Positions 1 to 9,041 are shown, counted from the first letter of the stretch. The stretch is 64,000 nt of DNA from Desulfobacteraceae bacterium (GCA_016743945.1 JADGFI010000001.1:459901-523900); one strand, 5' to 3'. Numbers and translations are program-made. The notes: a model not told the origin generated them from the sequence alone.

Positions 1-2
1 GG

Positions 3-227
3 CTCGAATTTGATACCGTCTTTATTGTGGGATGTGAAGAGCGCCTTTTCCCCCATTGGCGGTCCATTGACGATGGAGACCAGGCCATTTATGAGGAACG
101 CCGCCTCATGTATGTGGCCATGACCCGGGCGGAACGTTTTTTATACCTGACCCATGCCAATTACAGGAAGGGGGAATTTGCCACCCAAAGCCGGTTCATC
201 GATCAGATAAAAGAATGCCTGACCTAG
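3..227 (+). CDS. UvrD/Rep-type superfamily 1 DNA helicase, C-terminal end (partial)
   Basis: The window opens inside this gene; only the last 74 codons are visible. The frame contains EERRLMYVAMTRAE, the helicase motif VI signature of UvrD/PcrA/Rep enzymes, whose arginine contacts ATP. The preceding LEFDTVFIVGCEERLFPH matches motif V. The protein ends 40 residues after motif VI, without the long basic tail of UvrD proper, so Rep, PcrA or another 3'-5' helicase are all possible. The MFS gene starts 24 bp downstream on the same strand, so the two may be cotranscribed. Function in DNA repair or replication restart is inferred from the family. Confidence 0.85.
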   Translation, partial: LEFDTVFIVGCEERLFPHWRSIDDGDQAIYEERRLMYVAMTRAERFLYLTHANYRKGEFATQSRFIDQIKECLT

Positions 228-251
228 GAAAAAGGTGATGTTTAAAGCCCC

Positions 252-1508
252 ATGGATTTGTTTTATGCCATAAAAGAACCGGTATCCCATCTCGTCGCGA
301 AGATTCTTCGCAGGGGCAACCGGATTATCCCTTCAGAACATAAAGGGATTTTCCTGACCCTGTTCTTTATTGTTTTTACCATGGTGACCGGGGTGGGAAT
401 TGTGGTGCCCTTATTGCCCATCTATGCCAATGACCTGGGGGCAACCGGCATCTATGTGGCCATGATTTTTGCCTCTTTTTCCCTCTCAAGAACTTTTTTA
501 TTGCCCCTGTTTGGCAGGCTTTCCGATCATAAGGGCAGAAAACCCTTTATTCTGGCAGGGCTTGCCACCTACGCCCTTGTTTCCCTTGCCTTTGTTTATT
601 CCACCACAGTGGAAGGGCTGGTCCTTATTCGGTTTGTCCAGGGGGCAGGGTCTGCCATGGTAATGCCCGTGGTCCAGGCCTATGTGGGAGAGATCACCCC
701 CGAGGGTTCTGAAGGATATTCCATGGGCCTGTTTAATCTATCCATGTTTTTGAGTCTCAGTTTGGGGCCGGTGATGGGAGGCGTTATCCATGATCTTTGG
801 TCCATGGATGCGGCCTTTGTCTGCATGGGGATTTTATCCTCCCTGGGTTTGGTGCTCTGCCTTGTTTTTTTACCGCCTCTTTCCCTGGAAAAGATTCGTT
901 TAAAAAATAAGAAACCCGTTCCCTGGGCCCAGATTATCCGAGACTGGGAATTGGGAGCCCTGGTATCATTTAGGTATGCCTATACCGCCTGCATCGGGAT
1001 TATCTGGTGTTTTCTCCCCCTTTTTGCCGACAGGGCCTTTGGCCTTTCCGGTTCCAGGATCGGCCTGCTGGTAATGTTGGGTATTTTTGTGTCAGGTGTT
1101 CTCCAACTGCCCATGGGATATGCCGCCGACCGGCTCAACAAGAAACCCATGGTTATCCTGGGCGGTGTCTTTTCAGCTCTTGGCATATTCCTGCCGTTTT
1201 TTGCCACTTCCTTTTATGACCTTTTGATTGCCGTTACCCTGTTCGGCATTGGTGGCGGTATTTCCATGCCGGCTATCACAGCTCTTGCCGTGGTCAAGGG
1301 GGATGAGAAAAAAGCCATGGGATCTGTGATGTCCGTGATGACCATGGCCCATTCTCTGGGCATGCTCACAGGTTCCCTCATTGCCGGACTTGCCATGGAT
1401 TTTTTTTGCCTCAAATTCGCCTTCCCCTGCGGCATGGTTTTCATGGCAGTCGGCACCCTGTCGTTTCTTTTTTTTTACAACCCCCATTTGTCAGTAAACA
1501 ACCAATGA
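252..1508 (+). CDS. Major facilitator superfamily transporter (12 TM, drug/H+ antiporter-like)
   Basis: This 418-residue inner membrane protein has alternating hydrophobic segments consistent with 12 helices in two halves. The MFS motif A is visible as GRLSDHKGRKPF (about residues 80-91), with a degenerate repeat GYAADRLNKKP in the second half. An N-terminal cytoplasmic extension of about 30 residues precedes the first helix. The substrate cannot be told; the fold and motif placement suggest a multidrug or metabolite exporter of the DHA1 type. The ATG at 252 lies after AAAAAGGTGA, a usable ribosome binding site. An ATG at 238 is in another frame. Confidence 0.85.
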   Translation: MDLFYAIKEPVSHLVAKILRRGNRIIPSEHKGIFLTLFFIVFTMVTGVGIVVPLLPIYANDLGATGIYVAMIFASFSLSRTFLLPLFGRLSDHKGRKPFILAGLATYALVSLAFVYSTTVEGLVLIRFVQGAGSAMVMPVVQAYVGEITPEGSEGYSMGLFNLSMFLSLSLGPVMGGVIHDLWSMDAAFVCMGILSSLGLVLCLVFLPPLSLEKIRLKNKKPVPWAQIIRDWELGALVSFRYAYTACIGIIWCFLPLFADRAFGLSGSRIGLLVMLGIFVSGVLQLPMGYAADRLNKKPMVILGGVFSALGIFLPFFATSFYDLLIAVTLFGIGGGISMPAITALAVVKGDEKKAMGSVMSVMTMAHSLGMLTGSLIAGLAMDFFCLKFAFPCGMVFMAVGTLSFLFFYNPHLSVNNQ

Positions 1509-1550
1509 ATTAATACATACCGAATTTATTTTCTATATAAATCGTTGATT

Positions 1551-1643
1551 TTCATTATAATTCATTATAATGAACACAAATAGAATAACGAATTGGATGC
1601 TACATTGAAATATCGTCGCACCACAGGTTGTTAAAATTCATTA
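1551..1643. promoter_or_regulatory. Repeated TTCATTAT operator in front of the iclR-type gene
   Basis: TTCATTATAA occurs twice in tandem (1551-1560 and 1561-1570). The second copy is half of a perfect palindrome, TTCATTATAATGAA, at 1561-1574. A third TTCATTAT half-site lies at 1636-1643, against the GGAGA ribosome binding site of the regulator. A -10-like TATAAT is embedded at 1566-1571. The layout suggests autoregulation by the IclR protein encoded immediately downstream. This is an inference from position and symmetry. Confidence 0.5.
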
Positions 1644-1652
1644 TGGAGAACA

Positions 1653-2417
1653 ATGAAAAAACCATACCAGGCGCCCATTGTAAAAAAGGCATTTCTCATC
1701 CTCAAAGCCATCTCAAAGGCCACCCACGGGTTACGGATCAGCGAAATTTCTTTCCAATTGGATATCAGTAAAAGCACAGTCCATGGAATTACGGCAGCCC
1801 TGGAAGATCAGGGAGCCCTTATTCGGGACCCTTCTTCCAAGCGATACACCATCGGTACCACCCTCATGGAACTTGGCAAAGCAGCCTATGAAAGAATGGA
1901 TTTTAAAAAAGCCGCCCGCCCGATAATGGAACATCTCATGGAGCAATGCCGGGAATCGGTATTCCTAGGCATCCGGAACAAGGATTCTGTCACGGTCATT
2001 GATATTGTGGAATCCAGAAAAGACTTTAAAATCTCTTCTCCCATCGGTACCTCCCTGCCCCTTCAGGCCGGGGCAATAGGAAAAGTTTTTCTTTCAAATA
2101 TGACACAAGCAGGTGCCCGGGCTTATATTCTGGAAAAGGGTCTCATCCGATTCACCCCCCAGACAATAATGGACCCGGATATCTATTTAAAGGAACTTGA
2201 AACCGTTAGAAAAACAGGCGTGGCCTTTGATGATGAAGAATATATTTCAGGCGTAAAAGCCGTGGCCGCCCCCATCCAAGCCGTTGGTGCCTATACCCCG
2301 GCCATCTGGGTGGTAGGCTTTACCGCCAGCATGGAAGATGAGCAGATTCCGGCCATCATGACCCAGACCCGGGAAGCAGCCCTGGCAATCAACATAAAAT
2401 TGGCCGCGACTCCCTGA
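1653..2417 (+). CDS. IclR family transcriptional regulator
   Basis: At 254 residues this is normal IclR length. An N-terminal winged helix-turn-helix (about residues 8-65, including RISEISFQLDISKSTVHGI) is followed by the effector-binding GAF-like IclR domain (about 75-250), with the conserved stretch GTSLPLQAGAIGKVFL and a late EYISGVKAVAAPI segment. IclR proteins bind small carboxylates or aromatic acids and repress or activate catabolic genes. The ligand cannot be read here. ATG 1653 follows TGGAGAACA. The neighbouring sigma-54 activator converges on it and no obvious target gene lies beside it, so it may control the upstream MFS gene or itself. The upstream direct and inverted repeats are its probable operator. 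Confidence 0.88.
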   Translation: MKKPYQAPIVKKAFLILKAISKATHGLRISEISFQLDISKSTVHGITAALEDQGALIRDPSSKRYTIGTTLMELGKAAYERMDFKKAARPIMEHLMEQCRESVFLGIRNKDSVTVIDIVESRKDFKISSPIGTSLPLQAGAIGKVFLSNMTQAGARAYILEKGLIRFTPQTIMDPDIYLKELETVRKTGVAFDDEEYISGVKAVAAPIQAVGAYTPAIWVVGFTASMEDEQIPAIMTQTREAALAINIKLAATP

Positions 2418-2453
2418 AAAACTGCCATGCCTGCACATTGTCTTTTGGTTCCT

Positions 2454-3632
2454 TCAGTATACATGGTGTGGCTGTTCATCTTCCAGGAGCGGCTGAACTT
2501 CAAATTCGTTGATTTTGTATAACAAGGCCTTATAACTAATTTTTAGAATTTTTGCAGCAAGGGATCGGTTCCAACCGACTTTCTCCAAAATAAAAGCAAT
2601 GACTTCTTTTTCCACTCTTCCCGAAGCAAGCTTTTTGATTTTTTTTAATGATAAATCTTCAAGCAGTTGATCGGGATTTGAAGATAGATCGATAAATTGA
2701 GATACAAATTTTGTGGAATTTTTTACAACTGGTTCTGAGCTATTGATCTGTCCTTTTTCCTGGGAAATAGGACTTGTTCGAGGGTATCCCTCCCTTGGCA
2801 ATTCTTCAAGAATTTTTTCCCATGAGTCAAAAATCATTTGTTTTTTTATGCTATTTTTAAGTTGGCGAATATTCCCCGGCCATGGGTAATCGCAAAGCTT
2901 GGCAAGCGTTTGTGAATCCGGTCGAGAACATTGATTTTGAGGATAATCTAATTTGTTTGATCTGTAAAAATATTCAATTAGAGACGGGATGTCTTCTTTT
3001 CTCTTCCGCAGAGGGGGTATGTGAATATTAATAGTATTCAATCGATAAAAAAGGTCTTCCCGGAAAGCTCTATTTTTGATTTTCTCTTCAAGATCCTGGT
3101 TTGTTGCCGCTATTACCCAGGCATCGGATTTATGCTCCCGATCCGATCCAAGGGGGGAAAATTCTCCACTTTGAAGGATATGAAGTATTTTTGATTGCAG
3201 TGGCATTGGCATATCACCAATTTCATCAAGGAAAAGAACCCCTTTATCAGCAGTTTGAAATTTTCCCACCCGAGTCCTACAGGCATCGGTGAAGGCGCCT
3301 TTTTTGTAACCAAAAAGTTCGCTTTCAAGAAGCGTTTCAGGCAGTGCGGCACAATTAATTTTTACAAATTTTTTTGAAGCCCTGATGGAATTTACATAAA
3401 GGTTTTGAGCAACGACTTCTTTGCCGACACCCGTTTCTCCGGTTATCAATACATTTAAACAGGTCTGGGCAACATGCTTGATAAGTGTTTTTGTTTTAAT
3501 AGTGGATTTGCTGATTCCAATTAATGGTGTTGTCATAATTTTATTACTTTTTAATATTTTGATTAATAAAGTGACGTCACGGCAATCCGCATAGCATTTA
3601 AATTCAGGCTTTCTGCCTTTGTATTGTAACAA
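2454..3632 (-). CDS. Sigma-54-dependent transcriptional activator (AAA+ and Fis-type HTH, no clear sensor domain)
   Basis: The AAA+ sigma-54 interaction domain fills the middle of the protein. Walker A is GETGVGKE, the sigma-54 contact loop is GAFTDA (a variant of GAFTGA), Walker B is VLFLDEIGD, and the sensor region FREDLFYRLN and PLRKRKEDI are present. The C-terminus ends in a Fis-type helix-turn-helix (WNRSLAAKILKISYKALLYK). Only about 32 residues precede the AAA+ domain, so there is no receiver, PAS or GAF module; a shorter start at ATG 3536 would remove even these. No good ribosome binding site is seen at either start. It resembles PspF-type one-domain activators, or a truncated two-component regulator. 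Confidence 0.85.
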   Translation of the reverse strand: MLQYKGRKPEFKCYADCRDVTLLIKILKSNKIMTTPLIGISKSTIKTKTLIKHVAQTCLNVLITGETGVGKEVVAQNLYVNSIRASKKFVKINCAALPETLLESELFGYKKGAFTDACRTRVGKFQTADKGVLFLDEIGDMPMPLQSKILHILQSGEFSPLGSDREHKSDAWVIAATNQDLEEKIKNRAFREDLFYRLNTINIHIPPLRKRKEDIPSLIEYFYRSNKLDYPQNQCSRPDSQTLAKLCDYPWPGNIRQLKNSIKKQMIFDSWEKILEELPREGYPRTSPISQEKGQINSSEPVVKNSTKFVSQFIDLSSNPDQLLEDLSLKKIKKLASGRVEKEVIAFILEKVGWNRSLAAKILKISYKALLYKINEFEVQPLLEDEQPHHVY

Positions 3633-3777
3633 GATCGTTTTGTTTACGAATTATGATTTTTAATAAGTCTGACGGGGTTTGTCAATCAGGGAAACCCCTA
3701 GTTTTTCATTTATTTGATACCAAGGAATTCTTTTTAACCCTAGGACAGCCCCAGGACGATCTTTTTTATAAAAGCGG

Positions 3778-4429
3778 TTGCACGCCACTATAGATATTCC
3801 AGTTATTATAGTATCTGAAAACATAATCTTTTTCATCGCCAGTACGGTTCAGGTGTCTAGGTTTCTTGCTGGATACAGCTATCCTTGGATCATGAATTCC
3901 ATTTTATATGGAAATGTTCTTGATGTCGGCGGTCATTCCGATGTTTATTATCAGCCCACAGGTTTTGCTGGCTCCACAGACAACAATCTTGTACTGGTGT
4001 ACAACAACTTGAGCCTGCTGGATGACAGCTGGCACAATTCCGGTGCCCCCACAAGAATCGGAAACATTGGTGTTTTCTTTGGCTTTGTCAATTACAACGG
4101 CCCGGAAGGCGACCCCTTTGACGGTGGTGACAGTAATTATTTTCTAATCGAAACAAGCGGCGTTGTGGATCAGGACATTTCCTCTTACAGTATTTCCATG
4201 GCAGGTATCACCCTGATCGCCAGCGGTACTCTATTCCCTAACATTCCTTTCCTCCGGAATATATGCCGCCAGAGTTACCGTCACCCTCACTGTCAAACCC
4301 GATATCACCTACCAGGTGGCGGCGTGGTACGGTACCGATAATTCTACTGCAACAACAAATATCCATAATCCCAAATTAGAACTTGATTCCAGGGTGGGGA
4401 TTTTGAAGGTGGGCATTCGGGCACAATAA
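3778..4429 (+). pseudogene. Frameshifted beta-rich (probably secreted) protein of unknown family
   Basis: One frame runs 3778-4341 and encodes glycine/asparagine/serine-rich sequence such as NYNGPEGDPFDGGDSNY. Near 4230-4256 the protein-like signal switches to the next frame, which continues through RVTVTLTVKPDITYQVAAWY to a TAA at 4427-4429. Joined, the two parts would make one protein of about 215 residues with a beta-sandwich-like composition. No ribosome binding site or clear signal peptide is seen at the 5' end, so the start may be lost too. I cannot name a family. Confidence 0.45.
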
Positions 4430-4658
4430 CCCCGGAACTATGAACTATACAAGTGCTCTCCGGGTAGAAGCACCGGTTATCCATGTAAAAACCTTAAATA
4501 TTAAGTTATGAATACAACCAGGATTCCAGTGATTTGCTTAGAACGGGTGCATCAAAATTTCTTCTTCTATTAAATACATTTTGCATTGTACAAATGGCAA
4601 GGTTGTTCTATTTTAATGCTTTAATTGCAAATCTGGAAGACAAAGGAGTCTTTGTAGA

Positions 4659-5885
4659 ATGAAAATACAGAACGTGGTCGACGATATTTATCGACTTGCT
4701 GTCAATATCGAGGATGAAAGCTATCTTTTTGAGGGGCTCTGGCCGATCCCCCACGGGATTTCCATTAATAGTTACCTGATCAAAGGGGAAAAGAACGTCC
4801 TTATCGATTTGACCCAGGATATTATGGATTTTCCCAGGGCAATCACCGAACAGATGGAAGGCGCATCCCTGGCTGTCGAGGATATTGACATCATTATCAT
4901 CAATCATATGGAGCCGGATCATTCAGGCTGGCTGCACGAATTTTGCAAAAAAAACACCAAAGGCGTCATTTATTGCACAAAAAAAGCCATCCCCCTGCTT
5001 GAGGCCTTTGGAGAGGTGCCGCCGGAACGGGCAGTCGCCATTACAGACGGGATGATCCTGACTGCCGGTGATTACGAACTTCAGTTTTTTGACACACCCA
5101 ATATCCACTGGCCCGAGACCATGATGACCTATGAAAAGAAACGTGGCATCCTGTTTTCCTGCGATGCATTCGGCTCATACGGGAAAGTGGGAGACAACAC
5201 CATTTTCGACGACCAGTTATCTCCGGAAGAACACAAATTTTTTGAGAGCGAGGCGCTTCGTTATTATGCCAATATCGTGGCCACATTTTCTCCTTTTGTT
5301 CTCAAGGGGCTGAGTAAACTGGCGAATCTTGATATTAAAACCATCTGTCCCTCCCATGGTATTATCTGGCGGGATAATCCCAATGTGATTATTGATCATT
5401 ACAAACGGTATGCAGAGTATAGCAAAGGGCCGGGAGAGCGGGAGGTTACACTTGTCTGGTCCAGCATGTACGGCAATACAAAAACCATGCTGAACCTGAT
5501 CGTTGAAATCCTGAACAAACGGCAGATACCGGTCCACGTGTTCCAGGCCCCGGGAGACGACATCGGATATATCCTGGCAAACGCCTGGAAATCAGCCGGT
5601 CTGATTTTTGGAATGCCCACCTATGAATACAAGGTATTCCCGCCGATGTCCCATGTCATTGAGGAACTTCTGGTGAAAAAGGTGACCAACAAGAAGGTAT
5701 TCCGATACGGCTCATACGGCTGGGTGGGTGGTGCCCAGCGGGATTTTGAAGCCAGGATCAAAAAGTCCGGTTGGGATCTGCTCAATTTTTATGAATGGCA
5801 GGGGGCACCGACAAAAGAGGATAAACAGAATATGGTTCAGGCGGTGGAAGCCTTTTGCGATGAACTGGTCAAGTTCACGGAATAA
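4659..5885 (+). CDS. fprA: A-type flavodiiron protein (rubredoxin:oxygen/nitric oxide oxidoreductase)
   Basis: The 408-residue protein has the standard class A layout: a metallo-beta-lactamase-like diiron domain (residues 1-250) and a flavodoxin domain (about 262-408). All diiron ligands are recognisable: H83, E85, D87 and H88 in NHMEPDHSGW, H150 in NIHWPETM, D169 in SCDAFGSYG and H233 in CPSHGIIW. The FMN phosphate loop is SSMYGNTK. These cytoplasmic enzymes reduce O2 to water, or NO to N2O, with electrons from rubredoxin, and protect sulfate reducers during air exposure (established for Desulfovibrio Roo). The start has AAAGGAGTC upstream. No rubredoxin gene is adjacent, so the electron donor is encoded elsewhere. 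Confidence 0.95.
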   Translation: MKIQNVVDDIYRLAVNIEDESYLFEGLWPIPHGISINSYLIKGEKNVLIDLTQDIMDFPRAITEQMEGASLAVEDIDIIIINHMEPDHSGWLHEFCKKNTKGVIYCTKKAIPLLEAFGEVPPERAVAITDGMILTAGDYELQFFDTPNIHWPETMMTYEKKRGILFSCDAFGSYGKVGDNTIFDDQLSPEEHKFFESEALRYYANIVATFSPFVLKGLSKLANLDIKTICPSHGIIWRDNPNVIIDHYKRYAEYSKGPGEREVTLVWSSMYGNTKTMLNLIVEILNKRQIPVHVFQAPGDDIGYILANAWKSAGLIFGMPTYEYKVFPPMSHVIEELLVKKVTNKKVFRYGSYGWVGGAQRDFEARIKKSGWDLLNFYEWQGAPTKEDKQNMVQAVEAFCDELVKFTE

Positions 5886-6216
5886 GTCTTTTTGTGTGTG
5901 CGGCTATTCTTTTTGTCACCCCGGAGGACAGGCATGATGGCAGGGACATAAAAAGCCTTGCAAACCGGCCGCATGTATATCAGGAAACTAAATAAAATTA
6001 TTAAGAATACAGATTGTATCTTGTACTATTACAAATCTGGAAAAATTTTACCTTGGATAATAATACTTAACTCCGGAAATATTCCATATTATAAAAAAAG
6101 GGTTTAACAGCGTGTCTAAAATATCGGGGGTGGGTCGAGGCACATACACGAGTTCTGTGAGAGGGATGAGGCCAGATTGATTGCTCCCCGGCCTCACCCT
6201 ACTCGATTTAAAAGCA
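5886..6216. other. Intergenic region without a recognisable gene
   Basis: It separates the flavodiiron gene from the FMN-reductase remnant. A GAGGCC/GGCCTC inverted repeat with a long loop lies at about 6170-6196, but neither side has a T-run, so I do not call it a terminator. No other structure or coding signal is seen. Confidence 0.4.
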
Positions 6217-6529
6217 CTACCTGATAAAATTGGTCATTGTTTTAGCAACCGGATCAGGGGCAGGAAACTGCTCTTTGCCATGGCCGATAACTTTCATATT
6301 CCATGCCATGTTTTTGCCTAAAACCTCCATGATTTGTTTGCCTTCACTGTTCTGCTCCATTTTCCCCGTGAGGCCATGGGTAACATTCCAGTAGTTTGAA
6401 GTGGGCACGATCATCTCGGAGTAGGAGATATAGTGATTCAGGGAGTTGACCGTGGGAATCCCCCCGGATCGTCTTTGATGGAACAGGCTGTATGGGACTG
6501 CCATTAAATCCAACAACTTTCAAATTCAT
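6217..6529 (-). pseudogene. NADPH-dependent FMN reductase/flavodoxin-family protein with internal deletion
   Basis: Reading leftwards from 6529, the first frame gives MNLKVVGFNGSP, the typical N-terminus and phosphate loop of the NADPH-dependent FMN reductase (iron-sulfur flavoprotein-like) family. About 40 bp later another frame gives RSGGIPTVNSLNHYISYSEM, then MIVPTSNYWNV and LGKNMAWNMKVIG, the C-terminal third of the same family. The middle, roughly 80-90 residues including normal substrate and cluster elements, is absent and the frames disagree. The gene is therefore a deletion remnant. It may once have reduced flavin for the neighbouring flavodiiron system. Confidence 0.6.
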
Positions 6530-6566
6530 TCTCCTTTTTTGTGATTATTATCATGGGATAATTAAT

Positions 6567-6707
6567 ATGGATGAATATTATCGGAGATACGGAGCACCCA
6601 TCCCAAAGGATGGAAGTACTGTAAAAATTGTTTGTGACCCTTGTGGCCTCGTCCACCAAGCAAAGAAAATTCCACGAAATAGATTTATATCCTATAAAAT
6701 TGATTGA
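6567..6707 (+). CDS. Small hypothetical protein with CxxC motif
   Basis: This is a 46-codon frame starting MDEYYRRYGAPIPKDG and containing VCDPCGLVHQ, a single CxxC that could bind metal or be redox active. GGGATAA upstream is a weak ribosome binding site. The frame stays open upstream to 6492, but that part overlaps the FMN-reductase remnant. The stop lies just before the hairpin at 6742-6780. I recognise no family; it could also be the end of a decayed gene. Confidence 0.3.
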   Translation: MDEYYRRYGAPIPKDGSTVKIVCDPCGLVHQAKKIPRNRFISYKID

Positions 6708-6741
6708 ATGAAATTAGCAGATCAGGGATCTTTTAATATTA

Positions 6742-6780
6742 GTTACCTGATTTTGTGGAAACCCTCTACAGGGAGGTAAC
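6742..6780. terminator. Hairpin GTTACCT/AGGTAAC, possible bidirectional terminator
   Basis: A 7-bp inverted repeat, GTTACCT (6742-6748) and AGGTAAC (6774-6780), encloses an interior with CCCT/AGGG pairing. A T-rich stretch, CTTTTTTATT, follows at about 6800. It sits between the small plus-strand frame and the convergent minus-strand gene. Confidence 0.35.
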
Positions 6781-6866
6781 TAATGTATTAAATTGACTTT
6801 TTTATTCTTACTTGAGCCGACAAGATTGGAGCGAAACGCAGGCTGTTTTCCACCTCAATTGATAAG

Positions 6867-7265
6867 TTATACTTTGTACAGTCCAATGTTTGAAAACCAT
6901 TCAATTGCTTCTTTAATTGAGATAAAAAAACGTTGATCAATTACATCAGTATCCAAATGTTGGTAATATCGATTACTTTGATATTTTTTTAATTCGCTTT
7001 CACCAATAATTGTTGATTCATATCGTTGATTATTTTCCATACACCAAATGATGAAACCTGCAATAATTTTTTCTGTTTCCGGAGTGCCCAACTCCCATTC
7101 CGTTGTATCAATCAGAACGCCCCAAGGTGAAATGTTTAACTTCGCAGCAACGGTTTTAAAAACTTCAACATACTCTTTTGCTGTATCCTCGTTCCAAGTG
7201 CCTATAACTTTTACTTCAACAACACGCCCGACTATCTTTATTTTAAACTCACCGTGAGGTTTCAT
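6867..7265 (-). CDS. SpoIIAA/STAS-like domain protein, hypothetical
   Basis: The 132-residue soluble protein has an alternating beta-alpha pattern: IVGRVVEVKVIGTWNEDTAK, VFKTVAAKLNISPWGVLIDT and IIGESELKKYQ. This is characteristic of the STAS-like, SpoIIAA-fold proteins found widely in Gram-negatives, with a GVLIDTTEW strand where such proteins carry a conserved acidic residue. The cellular role of these stand-alone proteins is unknown. AAAGGA lies about 6 bases before the ATG. It stands alone between intergenic regions. Confidence 0.55.
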   Translation of the reverse strand: MKPHGEFKIKIVGRVVEVKVIGTWNEDTAKEYVEVFKTVAAKLNISPWGVLIDTTEWELGTPETEKIIAGFIIWCMENNQRYESTIIGESELKKYQSNRYYQHLDTDVIDQRFFISIKEAIEWFSNIGLYKV

Positions 7266-7540
7266 CTCAATCCTTTAGCAGTGACAGAAAAAACTTATTA
7301 CCAGCATCGTGAAAATTTTTTGATAAGTACAAGTCAACTTAATTGTAAAATATCATTTCTGGCTGAAAATATCCAGGGGGAGGTTTATTACATAGAAGTC
7401 TACAGCGCTGGCTTGATCCGGGCTGCTCTCTATCCCTTAACCATCCAAAGAATTTACAATTGGATTGGTATCCTAAATTATTCCGAGCGATGAAGATTCC
7501 ACCTTCGGATAATAATCCTTGAGTTTGGTTGCCCTTGTCA

Positions 7541-7897
7541 TCATTCTTTATAGATTTGCCAGGTTCCATTTTGTTTTTTCTTTACACTGTAGGAATAAAC
7601 CTCATCCTTTAACCCAATACGGTACCTGTGCAAAGTATCGGATTCTTGAAATATAGTTATATCCGCATTTTTTAATCCAATGTTTTTATTTCGTGATAAT
7701 TTATCTTTCAGGATTATATACGTTGCATTTGAATACTCTTTTACTGGGGAAAAGGCCTGGTATCTCTGACCGGTCACATTTTTATATAAACTTAGAACGA
7801 TATCCTTTCCGGTACCAGAGAGTATAGCTCCACCAAGGATCAGCAAGGCAATTATGGTTAAAACCAAAAAGTTTACATTCTTAATAAAACCCGTCAA
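7541..7897 (-). CDS. Hypothetical protein with one N-terminal membrane helix
   Basis: The protein has 118 residues. Residues 8-27 (NFLVLTIIALLILGGAILSG) form one hydrophobic helix, followed by a soluble domain of about 90 residues rich in Lys and Tyr, probably outside the membrane. There is no ATG in frame; the reading uses TTG at 7897 after TTAGGTATC. No homologous family is recognised. The 275 bp between it and the STAS-like gene hold overlapping short frames on both strands that I do not support as genes. Confidence 0.4.
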   Translation of the reverse strand: MTGFIKNVNFLVLTIIALLILGGAILSGTGKDIVLSLYKNVTGQRYQAFSPVKEYSNATYIILKDKLSRNKNIGLKNADITIFQESDTLHRYRIGLKDEVYSYSVKKKQNGTWQIYKE

Positions 7898-8128
7898 GAT
7901 ACCTAATTTTTCAACAATTGACTTATTGTTTTCTTTTTCCCTCTAATCATTGTTGACTAACGGTTTTAACATTTTGGAGCTTGAAATGATCTGGACGATG
8001 AATACAAATACCCGCTGATCAGTTTTTGGTTGCAGTCACTACTGCCAAAAGAAGCCAACGTCTTTTGATTAAAGCCTTTCAGCGACTGTAGATAAACCAT
8101 TCTCCAAATATCTCACCTACGTCCTGCT

Positions 8129-8662
8129 CTATACATCCACCTTGGACCCGGCTCCTGAAAAGAGACGGCCCATTTTTAGAGCTATCCATTTAATTCTCAG
8201 ATATTGAATTTGCCAGCAGAGTTTATAAAAATTCAAATTTACAGATTTAACAGTTTTTCTGATCTTATCATCATTTGAGCAAAAGGTAATAACACATATC
8301 TGTGCTTTTATTCCGTCCGGGAAGATGCAGGGACCTTTGCCGCCCATGAGGAATGGGCAGGGAGAAAGATACAGGGGAGAATGGGCGCTCAGGTGTTGTT
8401 GCATTTCATCTTTCAGGCCGGGTATCAGCATGAGGATAAAAATAAAATCCCACAGACTGAAAATTGAATCAATGTCCAGACTCTGGCAGCAGATCCCTTT
8501 GCATTGCATGATACACCTGAACATGGCATCATCTGCGGCTGCAATCAGTTCTTCCTGGGATTTTCGTATTTCATGGCACAGGTTTTTAACAATGGTTTTT
8601 TCAGGAGGTGACAGATTTTGAGATATCTTTACGGCTTTTTCAAATAAATATCTGGTTCCCAT
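8129..8662 (-). CDS. Cysteine-rich protein, YkgJ-type metal-cluster-like
   Basis: This 177-residue soluble protein has a cysteine set, C-x3-C-x3-CC (CIMQCKGICCQS), followed later by CPFLMGGKGPCIFPDG and AQICVITFC. The order (a CC cluster, then CPFL and GPC-I, then a C-terminal Cys pair) resembles the YkgJ/FliB-type zinc- or iron-chelating family, in which eight cysteines hold metal. The N-terminal 50 residues are helical. Substrate and partners are unknown. The start at 8662 follows GGATTTGA. The neighbourhood gives no operon. Confidence 0.5.
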   Translation of the reverse strand: MGTRYLFEKAVKISQNLSPPEKTIVKNLCHEIRKSQEELIAAADDAMFRCIMQCKGICCQSLDIDSIFSLWDFIFILMLIPGLKDEMQQHLSAHSPLYLSPCPFLMGGKGPCIFPDGIKAQICVITFCSNDDKIRKTVKSVNLNFYKLCWQIQYLRIKWIALKMGRLFSGAGSKVDV

Positions 8663-9041
8663 TATTCAAATCCTTGAATTTAAATTTTGCTGTCAGATAA
8701 ATGTTGAATATGGTTCTATTTACCGGTGCTTCTACACAGGAAATTCCCACCATTAAAAATTTTATACCGAGAATCACAGTGATATAAATAATGGTTCAAA
8801 ATAAATTGGTTATCACAATATAAATTCAATTAGATAGAAAATAAAACAATTAAATCAATTAAAATTCCGCTGAATAATTTTTTAGCTGGATTATAGGAGA
8901 AAACTATAAAAATGTGTAGTCCTTTTTTTGGGGGTACATGCTCACTGAACATTCAACGTTGATTGACACAAAGCTGTCAGAGATAATGATATTTGAATAC
9001 AAAAAAAAATGAATCGGCACAAAATGGTAGCAAAAATCAAA
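8663..9041. other. AT-rich intergenic region, no gene seen
   Basis: This 379-bp stretch lies between the cysteine-rich gene and the tRNA terminator. It is strongly AT-rich with short stop-interrupted frames on both strands. It probably contains the promoter of the minus-strand gene, but no clear -35/-10 pair could be assigned. Confidence 0.4.

Noticed and set aside
6170..6196. GAGGCC/GGCCTC inverted repeat as a terminator
   Set aside because: The loop is 16 nt long and no T-tract follows on either strand.
7254..7569. Overlapping frames of 76-79 codons on both strands
   Set aside because: They overlap each other, lack start signals and show no domain; one contradicts the other.
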